DNA of 64,000 nucleotides, taken from assembly GCA_025936825.1 (NCBI GenBank), contig JAICSO010000002.1, positions 558,001-622,000 of the forward strand, in the 5' to 3' direction. Source of the DNA: Terriglobales bacterium (GTDB taxonomy: Bacteria > Acidobacteriota > Terriglobia > Terriglobales > Acidobacteriaceae). The first letter of the stretch is position 1. Each line of letters opens with the position of its first letter. Made by a program: the position numbers and the translations under genes. The notes under the pieces are model-generated. The model was not told the DNA's origin. It worked only from the letters and a program-made list of their open reading frames with translations, and ran no database searches. Shown here one piece after another: positions 35,886-44,799 of the stretch.

Positions 35886-35968
35886 GGCGTCCCGTCAAGA
35901 TCATCTAAATTATCACTGCAGTTGGGTTGAATATCAAGGGAAAGTAGTGTCCCGCGCCCTACTTTCCC
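35886..35968 (-). other. Structured tRNA trailer with antisense anticodon-arm copy
   Basis: Between the tRNA and the terminator (minus strand) there is a perfect 10-bp hairpin (arms 35959-35968 and 35938-35947, GGGAAAGTAG/CTACTTTCCC). Then comes TCTTGACGGGACGCC (35900-35886), exactly complementary to 15 bases of the tRNA anticodon arm (36034-36048). A read-through precursor could pair the two. See findings. Confidence 0.55.
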
Positions 35969-36000
35969 ATTCTGAAACAAGCCCGATCAATGTTCGGGAA

Positions 36001-36072
36001 TGGACCTGATGGGATTCGAACCCGCACCTGCCGTCTTGACGGGACGCCGTGCTTCCTTTACACCACAGGCCC
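36001..36072 (-). tRNA. tRNA, anticodon GTC (probably Asp), atypical
   Basis: Cloverleaf on the minus strand: acceptor GGGCCTG/CAGGTCC, D arm GTGT-AAAGGAA-GCAC, anticodon stem CGTC/GACG with loop CCGTCAA, T loop TTCGAAT. The encoded 3' base is A with no CCA. Oddities: C instead of U at position 33, a G-G mismatch at 27-43, a C-A mismatch in the T stem, and A73 rather than the G73 usual for Asp. Its antisense ORF (35990-36220) is spurious. It could be a diverged or partly degenerate tRNA. Confidence 0.75.
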
Positions 36073-36213
36073 ACGCGTGCAGCATAGCGGCGCTTCAAAT
36101 GACAATGCACGGTCATGTATCACACCGTCGCCTGTGAATTTCCCAAACCCTGAAATATGTCATTTACAATGTTCCCTTCACCCGCCCCGCAATTTAACCC
36201 CGGGGCATCGACG

Positions 36214-37830
36214 ATGCTGACCTACCTTCCAGCCCTCGCCGTTTTCTTTGCCCAGCACGGGATTACGCAATACGTGCGACGGCATTTTCTCGACACTACG
36301 TTTAAGGGGCTGTACGAGGCCAACGGCTTCGATCTGGCACTTCTGATCCCCTATTTCATCGTCCTGATCCTGCTAGCGACGTACGGAATTCATCGCTACA
36401 CACTGGTTTATCTCTATTACAAGAAGAAGGACCGGGCCACCAAGCTACCGCAGGAATTCGCCGAGCTGCCGCTAGTAACGGTTCAACTGCCGATTTTCAA
36501 CGAGCAGTACGTTGTGGATCGCCTGTTGCAGGCGGTGTGCCGGATCGAGTATCCGCGCGAGAAGTTGGACATCCAGCTGCTTGATGATTCCACCGACGAA
36601 ACCGCAACCGTGGCGCGCGACTTGTGCGAGCATTACGCCTCGCAGGGATATCCGGTGGTCTACCTGCACCGCACCAACCGAGCAGGATTCAAAGCCGGCG
36701 CGTTACATGAGGGATTGAAGAGCGCCAAAGGCGAATTCGTCGCCATCTTTGACGCGGATTTCGTACCGCCGAGTGATTTTCTGCTGAAAACGGTCCACCA
36801 CTTCACCGATCCCAAGATCGGGATGGTGCAAACTCGCTGGACGCATATCAATCGCAACTACTCTTTCCTCACGGAAGTGGAAGCCATCCTGCTCGATGGA
36901 CATTTCGTGCTCGAGCACTCGGGACGCGCGCGGCATGATGTGTTCTTCAATTTCAATGGCACAGCCGGAATCTGGCGTCGTCAGGCCATCGATGATGCCG
37001 GCGGCTGGGAGCACGATACGCTCACCGAAGATACCGATCTTTCCTACCGAGCTCAGCTTAAGGGGTGGAAGTTCGTCTATCGGCAGGACGTGGAGTGCCC
37101 GGCGGAGTTGCCGGTCGAGATGACGGCGTTTAAAACGCAGCAAGCACGCTGGGCGAAAGGGTTGATTCAAACTGGCAAGAAAATTCTCCCGCGTGTGCTC
37201 AAAAGCAAGCAACCGTTCCGCGTCAAACTTGAAGCTTGGTATCACCTGACCGCGAATATGAGTTATCCCCTTATGGTGATTTTGTCGGTGTTGCTGCTAC
37301 CCGCAATGGTCATCCGCTTCTACCAGGGATGGTTCCAGATGCTCTACATCGACATCCCGCTTTTCCTGGCATCAACGTTCTCGATTTCCAGCTTTTACCT
37401 GGTGTCGCAACGAGAGCTCTTTCCGCGAACCTGGCCACGAGCATTGCTATACCTGCCATTTCTTATGGCGCTGGGGATCGGTCTAACTCTGACGAACACC
37501 ATTGCGGTTCTCGAAGCACTGATCGGCAAGCAATCGGCATTCGCCCGCACTCCGAAATATCGCGTCGAGAAGAAGAAGGATGTAGTGCGCGCCAACAAGT
37601 ATCGCAAGCGCCTGGGCTGGGTGCCCTGGGCGGAATTGTTGATCGGAAGCTATTTCGCGCTTACTGTCTATTACGCGCTGGATAACGAAAACTTCCTCAC
37701 CGTTCCGTTCCTGCTGTTGTTCGTCGTTGGATACTGGTATACGGGGTTAATGTCGCTGCTGCAGGGGCGGTTCTCGTCTCTGTCGCTGGCCGCCGAGGGC
37801 CACACGAAGCCTTACCCGGTTGGCGTGTAA
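36214..37830 (+). CDS. Membrane glycosyltransferase family 2 (cellulose synthase-like)
   Basis: 538 residues from the ATG at 36214; an ATG at 36157 would add 19 residues with no clear ribosome site. One N-terminal helix pair, a cytosolic GT2 domain with the full D,D,D,QxxRW set (LDDSTDETATVARD, IFDADFVPPSDF, TEDTDLSYRAQLKGWKFVY, QQARWAKGLIQTGKKILP), then four or more C-terminal helices (LMVILSVLLLPAMVIRF, LLFVVGYWYTGLMSLL). This is the processive beta-glycan synthase layout (CsaA/mannan-synthase-like). There is no PilZ domain and no partner genes, so the polymer is unknown. Confidence 0.9.
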   Translation: MLTYLPALAVFFAQHGITQYVRRHFLDTTFKGLYEANGFDLALLIPYFIVLILLATYGIHRYTLVYLYYKKKDRATKLPQEFAELPLVTVQLPIFNEQYVVDRLLQAVCRIEYPREKLDIQLLDDSTDETATVARDLCEHYASQGYPVVYLHRTNRAGFKAGALHEGLKSAKGEFVAIFDADFVPPSDFLLKTVHHFTDPKIGMVQTRWTHINRNYSFLTEVEAILLDGHFVLEHSGRARHDVFFNFNGTAGIWRRQAIDDAGGWEHDTLTEDTDLSYRAQLKGWKFVYRQDVECPAELPVEMTAFKTQQARWAKGLIQTGKKILPRVLKSKQPFRVKLEAWYHLTANMSYPLMVILSVLLLPAMVIRFYQGWFQMLYIDIPLFLASTFSISSFYLVSQRELFPRTWPRALLYLPFLMALGIGLTLTNTIAVLEALIGKQSAFARTPKYRVEKKKDVVRANKYRKRLGWVPWAELLIGSYFALTVYYALDNENFLTVPFLLLFVVGYWYTGLMSLLQGRFSSLSLAAEGHTKPYPVGV

Positions 37831-37919
37831 ACTCGCTTCCTTGTTCTTTCGTCCTGCGCAGAGGTAGAATTCCTCTCGCTTCCTTCACGATTTTCGACGA
37901 ACGTCTGAGGAGGTCTCCC

Positions 37920-38912
37920 ATGACGCGAACGCGCATTCTCCTTTCTGTATTGCTGGCCGCCGCACTGTTGTCGCTGGCTTCGTGTGCCGGTGGTCATAGC
38001 GGCGAAAAATATGTTTTCATTTCGACGAACGTCAAGATTCCTTATTGGCAGACGGCGTCAGCCGGGTTCTATCAATCTGCGGATGAGCTGAAAGTGGGCT
38101 ACCAATTCACTGGCCCCGACAGCTACGACGCCAACGGCGAACGGGACGAATTAGATCGTGCTATCGGCGCGAAGCCAAATGGGATCCTGATATCCGTTGC
38201 CGACGCTAATGTGCTGCAACCCAGCATTGACCGCGCCATCGCCGCAGGGATCCCGGTCATCACCATGGATTCGGACGCTCCTTCCAGCAAGCGCCTGTTC
38301 TTTATCGGCACAAACAACTATCAAGCGGGCGTGGAGGGCGGCAAGCGCCTGGCCCAGGAATTAAAGGGTAAAGGCAACGTTGTCGTATTTGCGATGCCCT
38401 CGCAACCCAACCAGACCGAGCGCCTGCGCGGCTACAAAGATGCGCTGGATAGTTCCCCGCAGATCAAAATCGTCCAGGTCATTGATATGAAGGGGGACTC
38501 CCGCATCACTTTCGACAGCACCACCCAATTCCTCGCTAACGACAAAAAGCAACACATCAATGCCTTTGTTTGTCTCGAAGCGCTGTCCGGAAAAGAAGTA
38601 GCTGCAGTTTTGAGCAACAACAGCATCAAGGACCGAGTGGTGATCGCCATGGACACCGACCCTGAGACGCTGGATTGGATCAAAAAAGGCGTGATCTCCG
38701 CGACCATCGCGCAGAAACCGTACACCATGGCTTTTGTCGGATTGAAGATGCTCGACACCGTGCACCACCAGAATCTGCCTAATCTTGGCGCCGACTGGAA
38801 GGACAACGGCTTTTCTCCGATCCCCGAGTTCGTCGATACAGGTTCGGAGATTTTGGACAAGAGCAATGTCGATGCCTTTGAATCTGCCACTAAGAACCTG
38901 ACGAGAAAATAA
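37920..38912 (+). CDS. Sugar-binding lipoprotein, periplasmic binding protein family (RbsB-like)
   Basis: 330 residues. A lipoprotein signal with lipobox LASC at Cys22 precedes a type I periplasmic binding fold: FISTNVKIPYWQTASAGFYQ, DRAIAAGIPVITMDSDAPSS, FIGTNNYQAGVEGGKRLAQE and VVIAMDTDPETLDWIKKGVI, the pattern of ribose/galactose-binding proteins. GAGGAGGT lies before the ATG. No ABC permease or ATPase is adjacent, so it may deliver to an unlinked transporter or act as a sensor. A peptidase gene follows 6 bases after its stop. Confidence 0.9.
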   Translation: MTRTRILLSVLLAAALLSLASCAGGHSGEKYVFISTNVKIPYWQTASAGFYQSADELKVGYQFTGPDSYDANGERDELDRAIGAKPNGILISVADANVLQPSIDRAIAAGIPVITMDSDAPSSKRLFFIGTNNYQAGVEGGKRLAQELKGKGNVVVFAMPSQPNQTERLRGYKDALDSSPQIKIVQVIDMKGDSRITFDSTTQFLANDKKQHINAFVCLEALSGKEVAAVLSNNSIKDRVVIAMDTDPETLDWIKKGVISATIAQKPYTMAFVGLKMLDTVHHQNLPNLGADWKDNGFSPIPEFVDTGSEILDKSNVDAFESATKNLTRK

Positions 38913-38918
38913 TTGCGA

Positions 38919-40268
38919 ATGAAATCCACGGGTCTGAGGTATGTACTTGCTGGAACCCTAATTCTTGCTTGCCTGCCGGCGTTAGGACGCGAGCGCCAGC
39001 CCAATTCCGACTATCATGCTCGCCGCGAGAAACTTGCCGCCAAACTGGATGGCGGAGTGGCGTTGCTGTTTGCTCCGCCGGAATTGCCAGGTCCGAATGA
39101 TGTTTACGGCTATTTCCCTGACGCCAACTTCTATTACCTGACCGGGTGGTCGGAGCCGGGCGCAGCAGTCCTGGTCGCGCCTGCCGCGGAAGCTAAGAAC
39201 GACAACCCTTCACGTCCTTACACCGAAGTCTTATTTCTACCTCAACGAAACTATTCGCAGGAGCGCTGGACCGGTCCGAAGTTGGGGCCGGACTCGCCGA
39301 ACGCTGCGCAGGTCACAGGATTCGATCGTGTCGAGTCGCTTGATAACATGCGCGCGGAATTTGTGAAGCTTTTCCCTGGCGGCGTAAAGATTTACACCGA
39401 CATTCCCGCAGGAGACGAGCCATCCAACTCGACGCAGCCGCTGGCGTGGTTGAACAATGCGAACGCGTTTGCGGTGCGAACGTCATTCGGCGATATCCGT
39501 CCGCTGCTCGCGTCGTTAAGAACTATCAAAGATGATGGCGAAATCGATCTGATTCGCAAAGCGACGAATGCATCCATTGCGGCGCAGTTCGCTGCGATTC
39601 GAAACATAAAACCCGGCGTCACGGAACACGAGGTTTCGGCAGTCTTGCAGTACGAGTGGGGAAAGCGCGGCTGCCAGAGGCCTGCGTACGCGCCGATTGT
39701 CGGCAGCGGTGTGAACTCAACCGTACTGCATTACTCCGACGACTCCGGCACGATTCAACAGGGCGACATCGTCGTCATGGACGCGGCGGGCGAGTACTCA
39801 CTTTACGCCTCGGACATCACCCGTACTGTTCCGGCTACGGGCAGGTTCACAGCGCGCCAGCGTGAAATCTATGAGATCGTTCTGGGCGCGCAGAAGGCGG
39901 CGATCGCGGCATTTCAGTCGGGAAAATCGCACCTGCTCAAGGATCAGGAAGACTCTCTGTACGGTGCCGCGTACAACTACATCAACACTCATGGTAAGGA
40001 CCTGCATGGGGAACCGCTCGGCAAGTACTTCATCCACGGTCTGGGACACTACGTTGGCTTGAACGTGCATGACGCAGGAGACTACAAGATTCCGCTGGCT
40101 CCAGGCATGGTTTTCACCATCGAGCCCGGCATCTACATCCCTGAAGAGAAACTCGGGGTCCGGATTGAAGACATCTTTTATGTGGACAAAGATGGTAAGT
40201 TGGTCCGCCTTACCGAGTCCCTGCCCCAGGCGCCGGATGAGATCGAAAAGCTGATGTCTGGCCGATGA
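38919..40268 (+). CDS. Xaa-Pro aminopeptidase-like M24 metallopeptidase, exported
   Basis: About 449 residues from the ATG at 38919; the TTG at 38913 in the track is less likely. A signal peptide (LRYVLAGTLILACLPALG) precedes an N-terminal creatinase-like domain (about 30-190) and a pita-bread M24 domain with all five metal ligands: VVMDAAGEYSLYASDITRTV (two Asp), IHGLGHYVGLNVHD (His), FTIEPGIYIP (Glu) and RIEDIFYVD (Glu). It removes N-terminal residues preceding proline, here outside the cytoplasm. Confidence 0.92.
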   Translation: MKSTGLRYVLAGTLILACLPALGRERQPNSDYHARREKLAAKLDGGVALLFAPPELPGPNDVYGYFPDANFYYLTGWSEPGAAVLVAPAAEAKNDNPSRPYTEVLFLPQRNYSQERWTGPKLGPDSPNAAQVTGFDRVESLDNMRAEFVKLFPGGVKIYTDIPAGDEPSNSTQPLAWLNNANAFAVRTSFGDIRPLLASLRTIKDDGEIDLIRKATNASIAAQFAAIRNIKPGVTEHEVSAVLQYEWGKRGCQRPAYAPIVGSGVNSTVLHYSDDSGTIQQGDIVVMDAAGEYSLYASDITRTVPATGRFTARQREIYEIVLGAQKAAIAAFQSGKSHLLKDQEDSLYGAAYNYINTHGKDLHGEPLGKYFIHGLGHYVGLNVHDAGDYKIPLAPGMVFTIEPGIYIPEEKLGVRIEDIFYVDKDGKLVRLTESLPQAPDEIEKLMSGR

Positions 40269-40303
40269 TTCCCCGCACAATTTGCTAATCTTCAGGAGAT
40301 TTC

Positions 40304-40711
40304 ATGCAGGATGTCAGTATTCTTCTCGAACATCGTCCTGGCGAACTCGCCCGCATGGGTGAAGCCCTGGGACGCTCCGGAATAAGCATTGAGGGAGGCG
40401 GCACGTTCCTGGTTGGCGGCACGGGCATCGCGCATTTTTTGTTCAAAGACGGCGCGGCCGCACGAGAAGTTCTGGAGCGCGAAGGCTTAACTGTACTCGG
40501 GGTTCGCGAGGTGGTCATTCAGAAGCTTCGTCAAGGCGAACCCGGCCAACTCGGGAAGCTTTGCCGCGAAATGGCGAACGCCGGTATCAACATCGAAGTG
40601 CAGTACAGCGATCACAACAATCAGTTGATCCTCGTAGTGGACAATATCGAAAGAGCTCGAGACGTCTCTGAAAGATGGACGCAACGCTCAGTCGCTCGAG
40701 GTGTTCGGTGA
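40304..40711 (+). CDS. ACT-domain protein
   Basis: 135 residues with two ACT-like modules: MQDVSILLEHRPGELARMGE at the N-terminus and LGKLCREMANAGINIEVQYS from about residue 80. There is no catalytic domain, so it is probably a free-standing amino-acid sensor or regulatory subunit. GGAG lies 8 bases before the ATG. Its stop overlaps the start of the OsmC-like gene (GTGA), showing coupling. Confidence 0.85.
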   Translation: MQDVSILLEHRPGELARMGEALGRSGISIEGGGTFLVGGTGIAHFLFKDGAAAREVLEREGLTVLGVREVVIQKLRQGEPGQLGKLCREMANAGINIEVQYSDHNNQLILVVDNIERARDVSERWTQRSVARGVR

Positions 40712-41187
40712 AACAGCATAGCTACCAATGTGCGATCGAGTGGACCGGTAACGACGGCCAGGGCACGAAGAGTTACACCAGCTATCGTCGTGATCACGTC
40801 ATTCGTGTGGCGGGCAAGCCGGATATTCCTGCTTCGAGTGATCCGGGTTTCCGCGGCGACAAGACCCGCTACAACCCCGAAGAACTTCTCGTCGCCAGCC
40901 TGTCTTCCTGCCACATGCTGTGGTATTTGCACCTGTGCGCGGTAAATAAGATCACGGTGCTTGAATATCGCGACTCGGCTGAAGGCGTGATGCGTGAGAA
41001 CGCAGACGGTTCCGGGGAATTTGTGAGCGTCACCTTAAAGCCGCAAGTTCTTGTTGCCGAATCAGACAAAGAGACTCTCGCCTCTGAACTCCACCACAAG
41101 GCGCATTCACTTTGTTTTATCTCGCGGTCGGTAAACTTTCCGGTTGAGGTCTCGCCGACAACCGAATCAGAAGAAGGGTCGGCGTAA
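40708..41187 (+). CDS. OsmC-family peroxiredoxin-like protein
   Basis: 159 residues from the GTG at 40708, which overlaps the preceding stop; the ATG at 40675 in the track lies inside the ACT gene. The two cysteines of the family are present (SLSSCHMLWYLHLCAVNK and HKAHSLCFISRSVNFPVEV), as is NPEELLVASLSSCH. Members reduce organic hydroperoxides with thiols in the cytoplasm. Confidence 0.9.
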   Translation: MKQHSYQCAIEWTGNDGQGTKSYTSYRRDHVIRVAGKPDIPASSDPGFRGDKTRYNPEELLVASLSSCHMLWYLHLCAVNKITVLEYRDSAEGVMRENADGSGEFVSVTLKPQVLVAESDKETLASELHHKAHSLCFISRSVNFPVEVSPTTESEEGSA

Positions 41188-41288
41188 CTTCTCTCCATGA
41201 ACCGCTCCGCCGGGAACATCTGACTGTAAGTGTGCGTATTCTCAGCGTACAATGTTGTCGCTCCCCACGGACATCAAAGGAGTCCACC

Positions 41289-43982
41289 ATGACAAGGCGT
41301 TCCGCCTTTGCGTTTTGCTGTCTCTTATTTATCTTTCCTCTTCTTCTCAATTCCCAGACTAAAGACAAAGCCACCGGCCTGCCGCCGATTATCGATCGGG
41401 ACCTCTTCTTCGGCGACCCGGAAATCGCTGGCGCCCAGATCTCTCCCGATGGCAAATTCATTTCTTTCCTCAAGCCGTGGAAAGACACCCGCAATATTTA
41501 TGTCAAAGGAGTGGACGAACCCTTCAGCGCAGCGCGCCTGCTGACCACCGAAACGAAGCGCCCGATCCCAGGTTATTTCTGGACGCGCGACAGCAAATAC
41601 ATCCTGTATGTCAAGGACAACGACGGCGACGAGAACTTCAACATCTATGCCGTCGATCCAGCCGGCAAGCCCGCGACTGGCGCGGATGCTCCTCCTTCGC
41701 GCGACCTCACTGGCCTCAAAGGTGTTCGCGTTCAACTGTTCGATCTCCCGAAGAAAAATCCTGACGTGCTGTACATAGGGCTGAATGATCGCGACAAGGC
41801 CTGGCACGATTTGTACAAACTCAGCATCTCTACCGGCGAAAAGACGCTGGTCCGAAAGAACACGGACCGGGTCAGCCAGTGGGTCTTCGACCTCGACGGC
41901 AATCTCCGCATGGCCACGCGCTCAGCGGAGAACGGCGACACGGATTTTTTGCGCGTGGATGCGGACAAGTTCACAAAAATCTATTCCTGCAATGTGTTCG
42001 AAACCTGTGCGCCGCTGCAGTTCAAGCCTGGTAATCAGCGCATCTACGTCGAAACCAACAAGGACGCCAACCTGATCTCGCTGGCGCTTCTCGATCCACA
42101 AACCGGCAATACGGAGAGTGTGGAATCTGATCCATTGGGTAAAGTTGATTTCTCCGGCGCTTTGTTTTCTGAATCCACCGACGAACTGGTGGAAACCTGG
42201 TACACCGCCGCACGCACCAAGACGTATTACAAGGAAAAAGCGTTCGGCGACGATGTTCACTGGATTGAACGCAAGTTCCACTATCCGAAGTACGAGGTCA
42301 TGGTAGGGTCACGCACCCGGGATGAGAGCACATGGCTGGTGACCATCGAAAGCGACACGGAACCGGGTCAGACATATCTGTTCACCCGCAAGAGTCGCAC
42401 CCTGACGCCTCAATTCAAGATTCGCGAAAAGCTGCCGCGTGAGTACCTGGCGGAGATGAAAGCCATTTCGTATCCCTCTTCTGATGGCCTGGAAATCCCG
42501 GGATATTTGACTCTGCCGAAAGGAATCCCGGCAAAGAACTTGCCGACGCTCATGTTTCCGCATGGCGGCCCCTGGGGCAGAGATGGCTGGGGTTACAACG
42601 GATTGGCGCAGTTCTTTGCCAATCGCGGTTACGCGGTGCTCATGCCCAACTTCCGCGGATCGACCGGATACGGAAAGAAATTCCTCGACGGCGGGAATCT
42701 TGAATGGGGCAAGAAAATGCAGGACGACATCACCTGGGGCGCAAAATATCTCGTTGCCCAAGGTATTGCCGATCCTAAGCGCATTGGCATCGTGGGCGGT
42801 TCTTACGGCGGATACGCCACGCTCGCTGGCGTGACGTTTACGCCTGACTTGTACGCCGCTGCCGTGGACATTGTTGGTCCGTCAAACCTGATCACCTTGC
42901 TCGAATCCTTCCCTCCTTATTGGGAGCAGATACGCAAGATGCTCTACAGCCGCGTGGGCGATCCCGGCACTGCGGAAGGCAAAACGCTGCTGAAGGAGGC
43001 TTCGCCGCTAACCTATGCCGACAAGATCAAGACGCCTCTGCTGGTAGTCCAGGGCGCAAATGATCCGCGTGTAAATCGCCGTGAAGCAGAGCAAATTGTC
43101 ATTGCATTACGCGATCGAGGATTCCCGGTTGAGTATCTGCTGGCGCCCGACGAGGGTCACGGCTTTGCACGACCGGTGAACAACCTGGCCATGTTCATCG
43201 CAGCCGAGAAATTTTTCGCAAATCACCTCGGTGGCCGCGCACAAGAGGGCGGATCACCCGATGCTATGAAGCGTCTGGCCGAGATCACGGTTGATCCCAA
43301 GACTGTGGTGCTGGCAAAGAAAGTTGATCCAAATGCAGTAAGCCTGCCCACCCGCGCAGTCGATCTCGCGCCGGGTACGTATAACTACAAAGCGAAAATT
43401 TCGGTAGGTGGTCAGGAAATTGCTTTGACCGTGTCCACCATCATTCAAGAAGAGAACGGGGCCTGGAGCGCGGTCGATAAGATGCAAACCCCAATGGGCG
43501 CAATCACCGATGCAGCCGTGCTCGACAAGGCTACACTGGCGGTTCGAAAGCAGACCATCGAGCAGGGGCCGGTCAACATCAAGCTCGACTTCACGGACAA
43601 AAAGGTCAGCGGCACAATGGGCATGAACGGGCAAGACAAGCCGGTTTCCGCCGATTTGGGTGGTCCGATTTTTGCTAACGGTGCTGGCAGCATGGAATGT
43701 ATTGCCACCCTGCCTCTTGCTGAAGGATATGCGACCAACTTTCGCAACTTCGACGTACAAAAGCAAAAAGAGAAGCTTATGGCGCTCAAAGTTTCCGGGG
43801 TCGAGAGCGTGACCGTGGGAGCGGGCACATTTGACAGCTACAAAATCGAGATCACGTCGGCGGACGGAGGAAACGATAAACAGACCATCTGGATCGCCAA
43901 AGACTCGCGCAAGCCGGTGAAGCTTGAAGCATTGCTGCCGTCGATGGGCGGCGCAACCATGACCATGGAACTGGTTCCCTAG
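41289..43982 (+). CDS. S9 prolyl oligopeptidase-family serine peptidase with C-terminal extension
   Basis: 897 residues from the ATG at 41289 (AAAGGAG upstream; the longer track start is unsupported). A signal peptide (RRSAFAFCCLLFIFPLLLNS) precedes a beta-propeller (about 40-390) and the alpha/beta hydrolase: nucleophile Ser in GIVGGSYGGYATLAG, Asp in VVQGANDPRVNRREAEQ, His in LLAPDEGHGFARPV. The usual enzyme ends near residue 650; here ~240 more residues follow, a beta-rich domain (GTYNYKAKISVGGQEIALTV, GAGTFDSYKIEITSADGGND) resembling DUF3108-like domains of exported proteins. It probably cleaves peptides in the periplasm. Confidence 0.9.
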   Translation: MTRRSAFAFCCLLFIFPLLLNSQTKDKATGLPPIIDRDLFFGDPEIAGAQISPDGKFISFLKPWKDTRNIYVKGVDEPFSAARLLTTETKRPIPGYFWTRDSKYILYVKDNDGDENFNIYAVDPAGKPATGADAPPSRDLTGLKGVRVQLFDLPKKNPDVLYIGLNDRDKAWHDLYKLSISTGEKTLVRKNTDRVSQWVFDLDGNLRMATRSAENGDTDFLRVDADKFTKIYSCNVFETCAPLQFKPGNQRIYVETNKDANLISLALLDPQTGNTESVESDPLGKVDFSGALFSESTDELVETWYTAARTKTYYKEKAFGDDVHWIERKFHYPKYEVMVGSRTRDESTWLVTIESDTEPGQTYLFTRKSRTLTPQFKIREKLPREYLAEMKAISYPSSDGLEIPGYLTLPKGIPAKNLPTLMFPHGGPWGRDGWGYNGLAQFFANRGYAVLMPNFRGSTGYGKKFLDGGNLEWGKKMQDDITWGAKYLVAQGIADPKRIGIVGGSYGGYATLAGVTFTPDLYAAAVDIVGPSNLITLLESFPPYWEQIRKMLYSRVGDPGTAEGKTLLKEASPLTYADKIKTPLLVVQGANDPRVNRREAEQIVIALRDRGFPVEYLLAPDEGHGFARPVNNLAMFIAAEKFFANHLGGRAQEGGSPDAMKRLAEITVDPKTVVLAKKVDPNAVSLPTRAVDLAPGTYNYKAKISVGGQEIALTVSTIIQEENGAWSAVDKMQTPMGAITDAAVLDKATLAVRKQTIEQGPVNIKLDFTDKKVSGTMGMNGQDKPVSADLGGPIFANGAGSMECIATLPLAEGYATNFRNFDVQKQKEKLMALKVSGVESVTVGAGTFDSYKIEITSADGGNDKQTIWIAKDSRKPVKLEALLPSMGGATMTMELVP

Positions 43983-44049
43983 AGTTTCGCTCTCGACTAG
44001 GGGGGCGCACTGCCCCTTATTGCATTTGATATCCTAGGTTATCGTGCGG

Positions 44050-44187
44050 ATGATCTGGTGGTATCTGGTGGTTGCAGTCGCCGCAGGGGCGGTACTGTGG
44101 GCTGCATTGTCCGCATACGTATGGGTGCGTCAGCGTTTGCGGCAAGCGGAACATCAGACCGCTGAGCCGCCGCATCATTCCGAATGA
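44050..44187 (+). CDS. Small single-helix membrane protein upstream of bioY
   Basis: 45 residues, below the ORF-track cutoff. It starts MIWWYLVVAVAAGAVLWAAL, one membrane helix, followed by a charged tail (VRQRLRQAEHQTAEPPHHSE). A GTG two codons upstream (44044) is another possible start; neither has a strong ribosome site. It ends 9 bases before the bioY ATG, and the bioY ribosome site GAGGAGG overlaps its stop, so translation may be coupled. Confidence 0.55.
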   Translation: MIWWYLVVAVAAGAVLWAALSAYVWVRQRLRQAEHQTAEPPHHSE

Positions 44188-44196
44188 GGAGGACCG

Positions 44197-44772
44197 ATGT
44201 CGCATTCTGTGAGCCAAACCGCAACCGTGCGCAACCGCGCACTGGATTACAGTCTGAATGCCGCTCTGATTGTGGCCGCAAGCTTTCTGGTTGCAGCGAG
44301 CGCTCATTTGTCGATTCCGATTCCTGGGACACCGGTGCCTCTCACCGTACAGAACCTGGCGGTGCTCGTAGTTGGTCTAGCCCTGGGGCCGTGGCGTGGC
44401 TTCGCAGCTTTGTCGCTGTACCTGATTGAGGGCGCCTCAGGGATGCCGGTGTTCAGTCCTACAGGACCGGGGGGAATTGCACAACTAATCGGACCAACCG
44501 GCGGATACCTGATTGCTTATCCTTTCGTTGCTGCGCTGGTCGGATATATCGCGCACTTGGGAAAGCAGAGCTTCCTGCGCGCAGCCGTCGCATGTGTTGC
44601 CGGCGAAATTTTGTTATTTATCTGCGGCCTGAGCTGGCTCTACACCATGACGCATTCTCTGCGAACGGCGATTGCGCTCGGCTTGTACTGGTTCGTGTTC
44701 GCCGAAGTAATCAAGATCATGCTCGCCGCGGGAGCGAGGAAAACATGGCAACACGTCTTCCCGCGCGCTTAA
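44197..44772 (+). CDS. bioY: Biotin transporter substrate-binding subunit BioY
   Basis: 191 residues with about six membrane helices. Family motifs: HLSIPIPGTPVPLTVQNLAV, ALGPWRGFAALSLYLIEGAS, GMPVFSPTGPGG and GPTGGYLIAYPFVAALVGYI. It captures biotin as the S component of an ECF-type transporter, or works alone with low affinity. No ECF ATPase or T subunit is nearby. Confidence 0.95.
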   Translation: MSHSVSQTATVRNRALDYSLNAALIVAASFLVAASAHLSIPIPGTPVPLTVQNLAVLVVGLALGPWRGFAALSLYLIEGASGMPVFSPTGPGGIAQLIGPTGGYLIAYPFVAALVGYIAHLGKQSFLRAAVACVAGEILLFICGLSWLYTMTHSLRTAIALGLYWFVFAEVIKIMLAAGARKTWQHVFPRA

Positions 44773-44799
44773 CTTCGAACCACATTCTGGAGAACAAGT

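Noticed and set aside
35990-36220. 76-aa plus-strand ORF
   Set aside because: Antisense to the tRNA; a typical false ORF from tRNA sequence.
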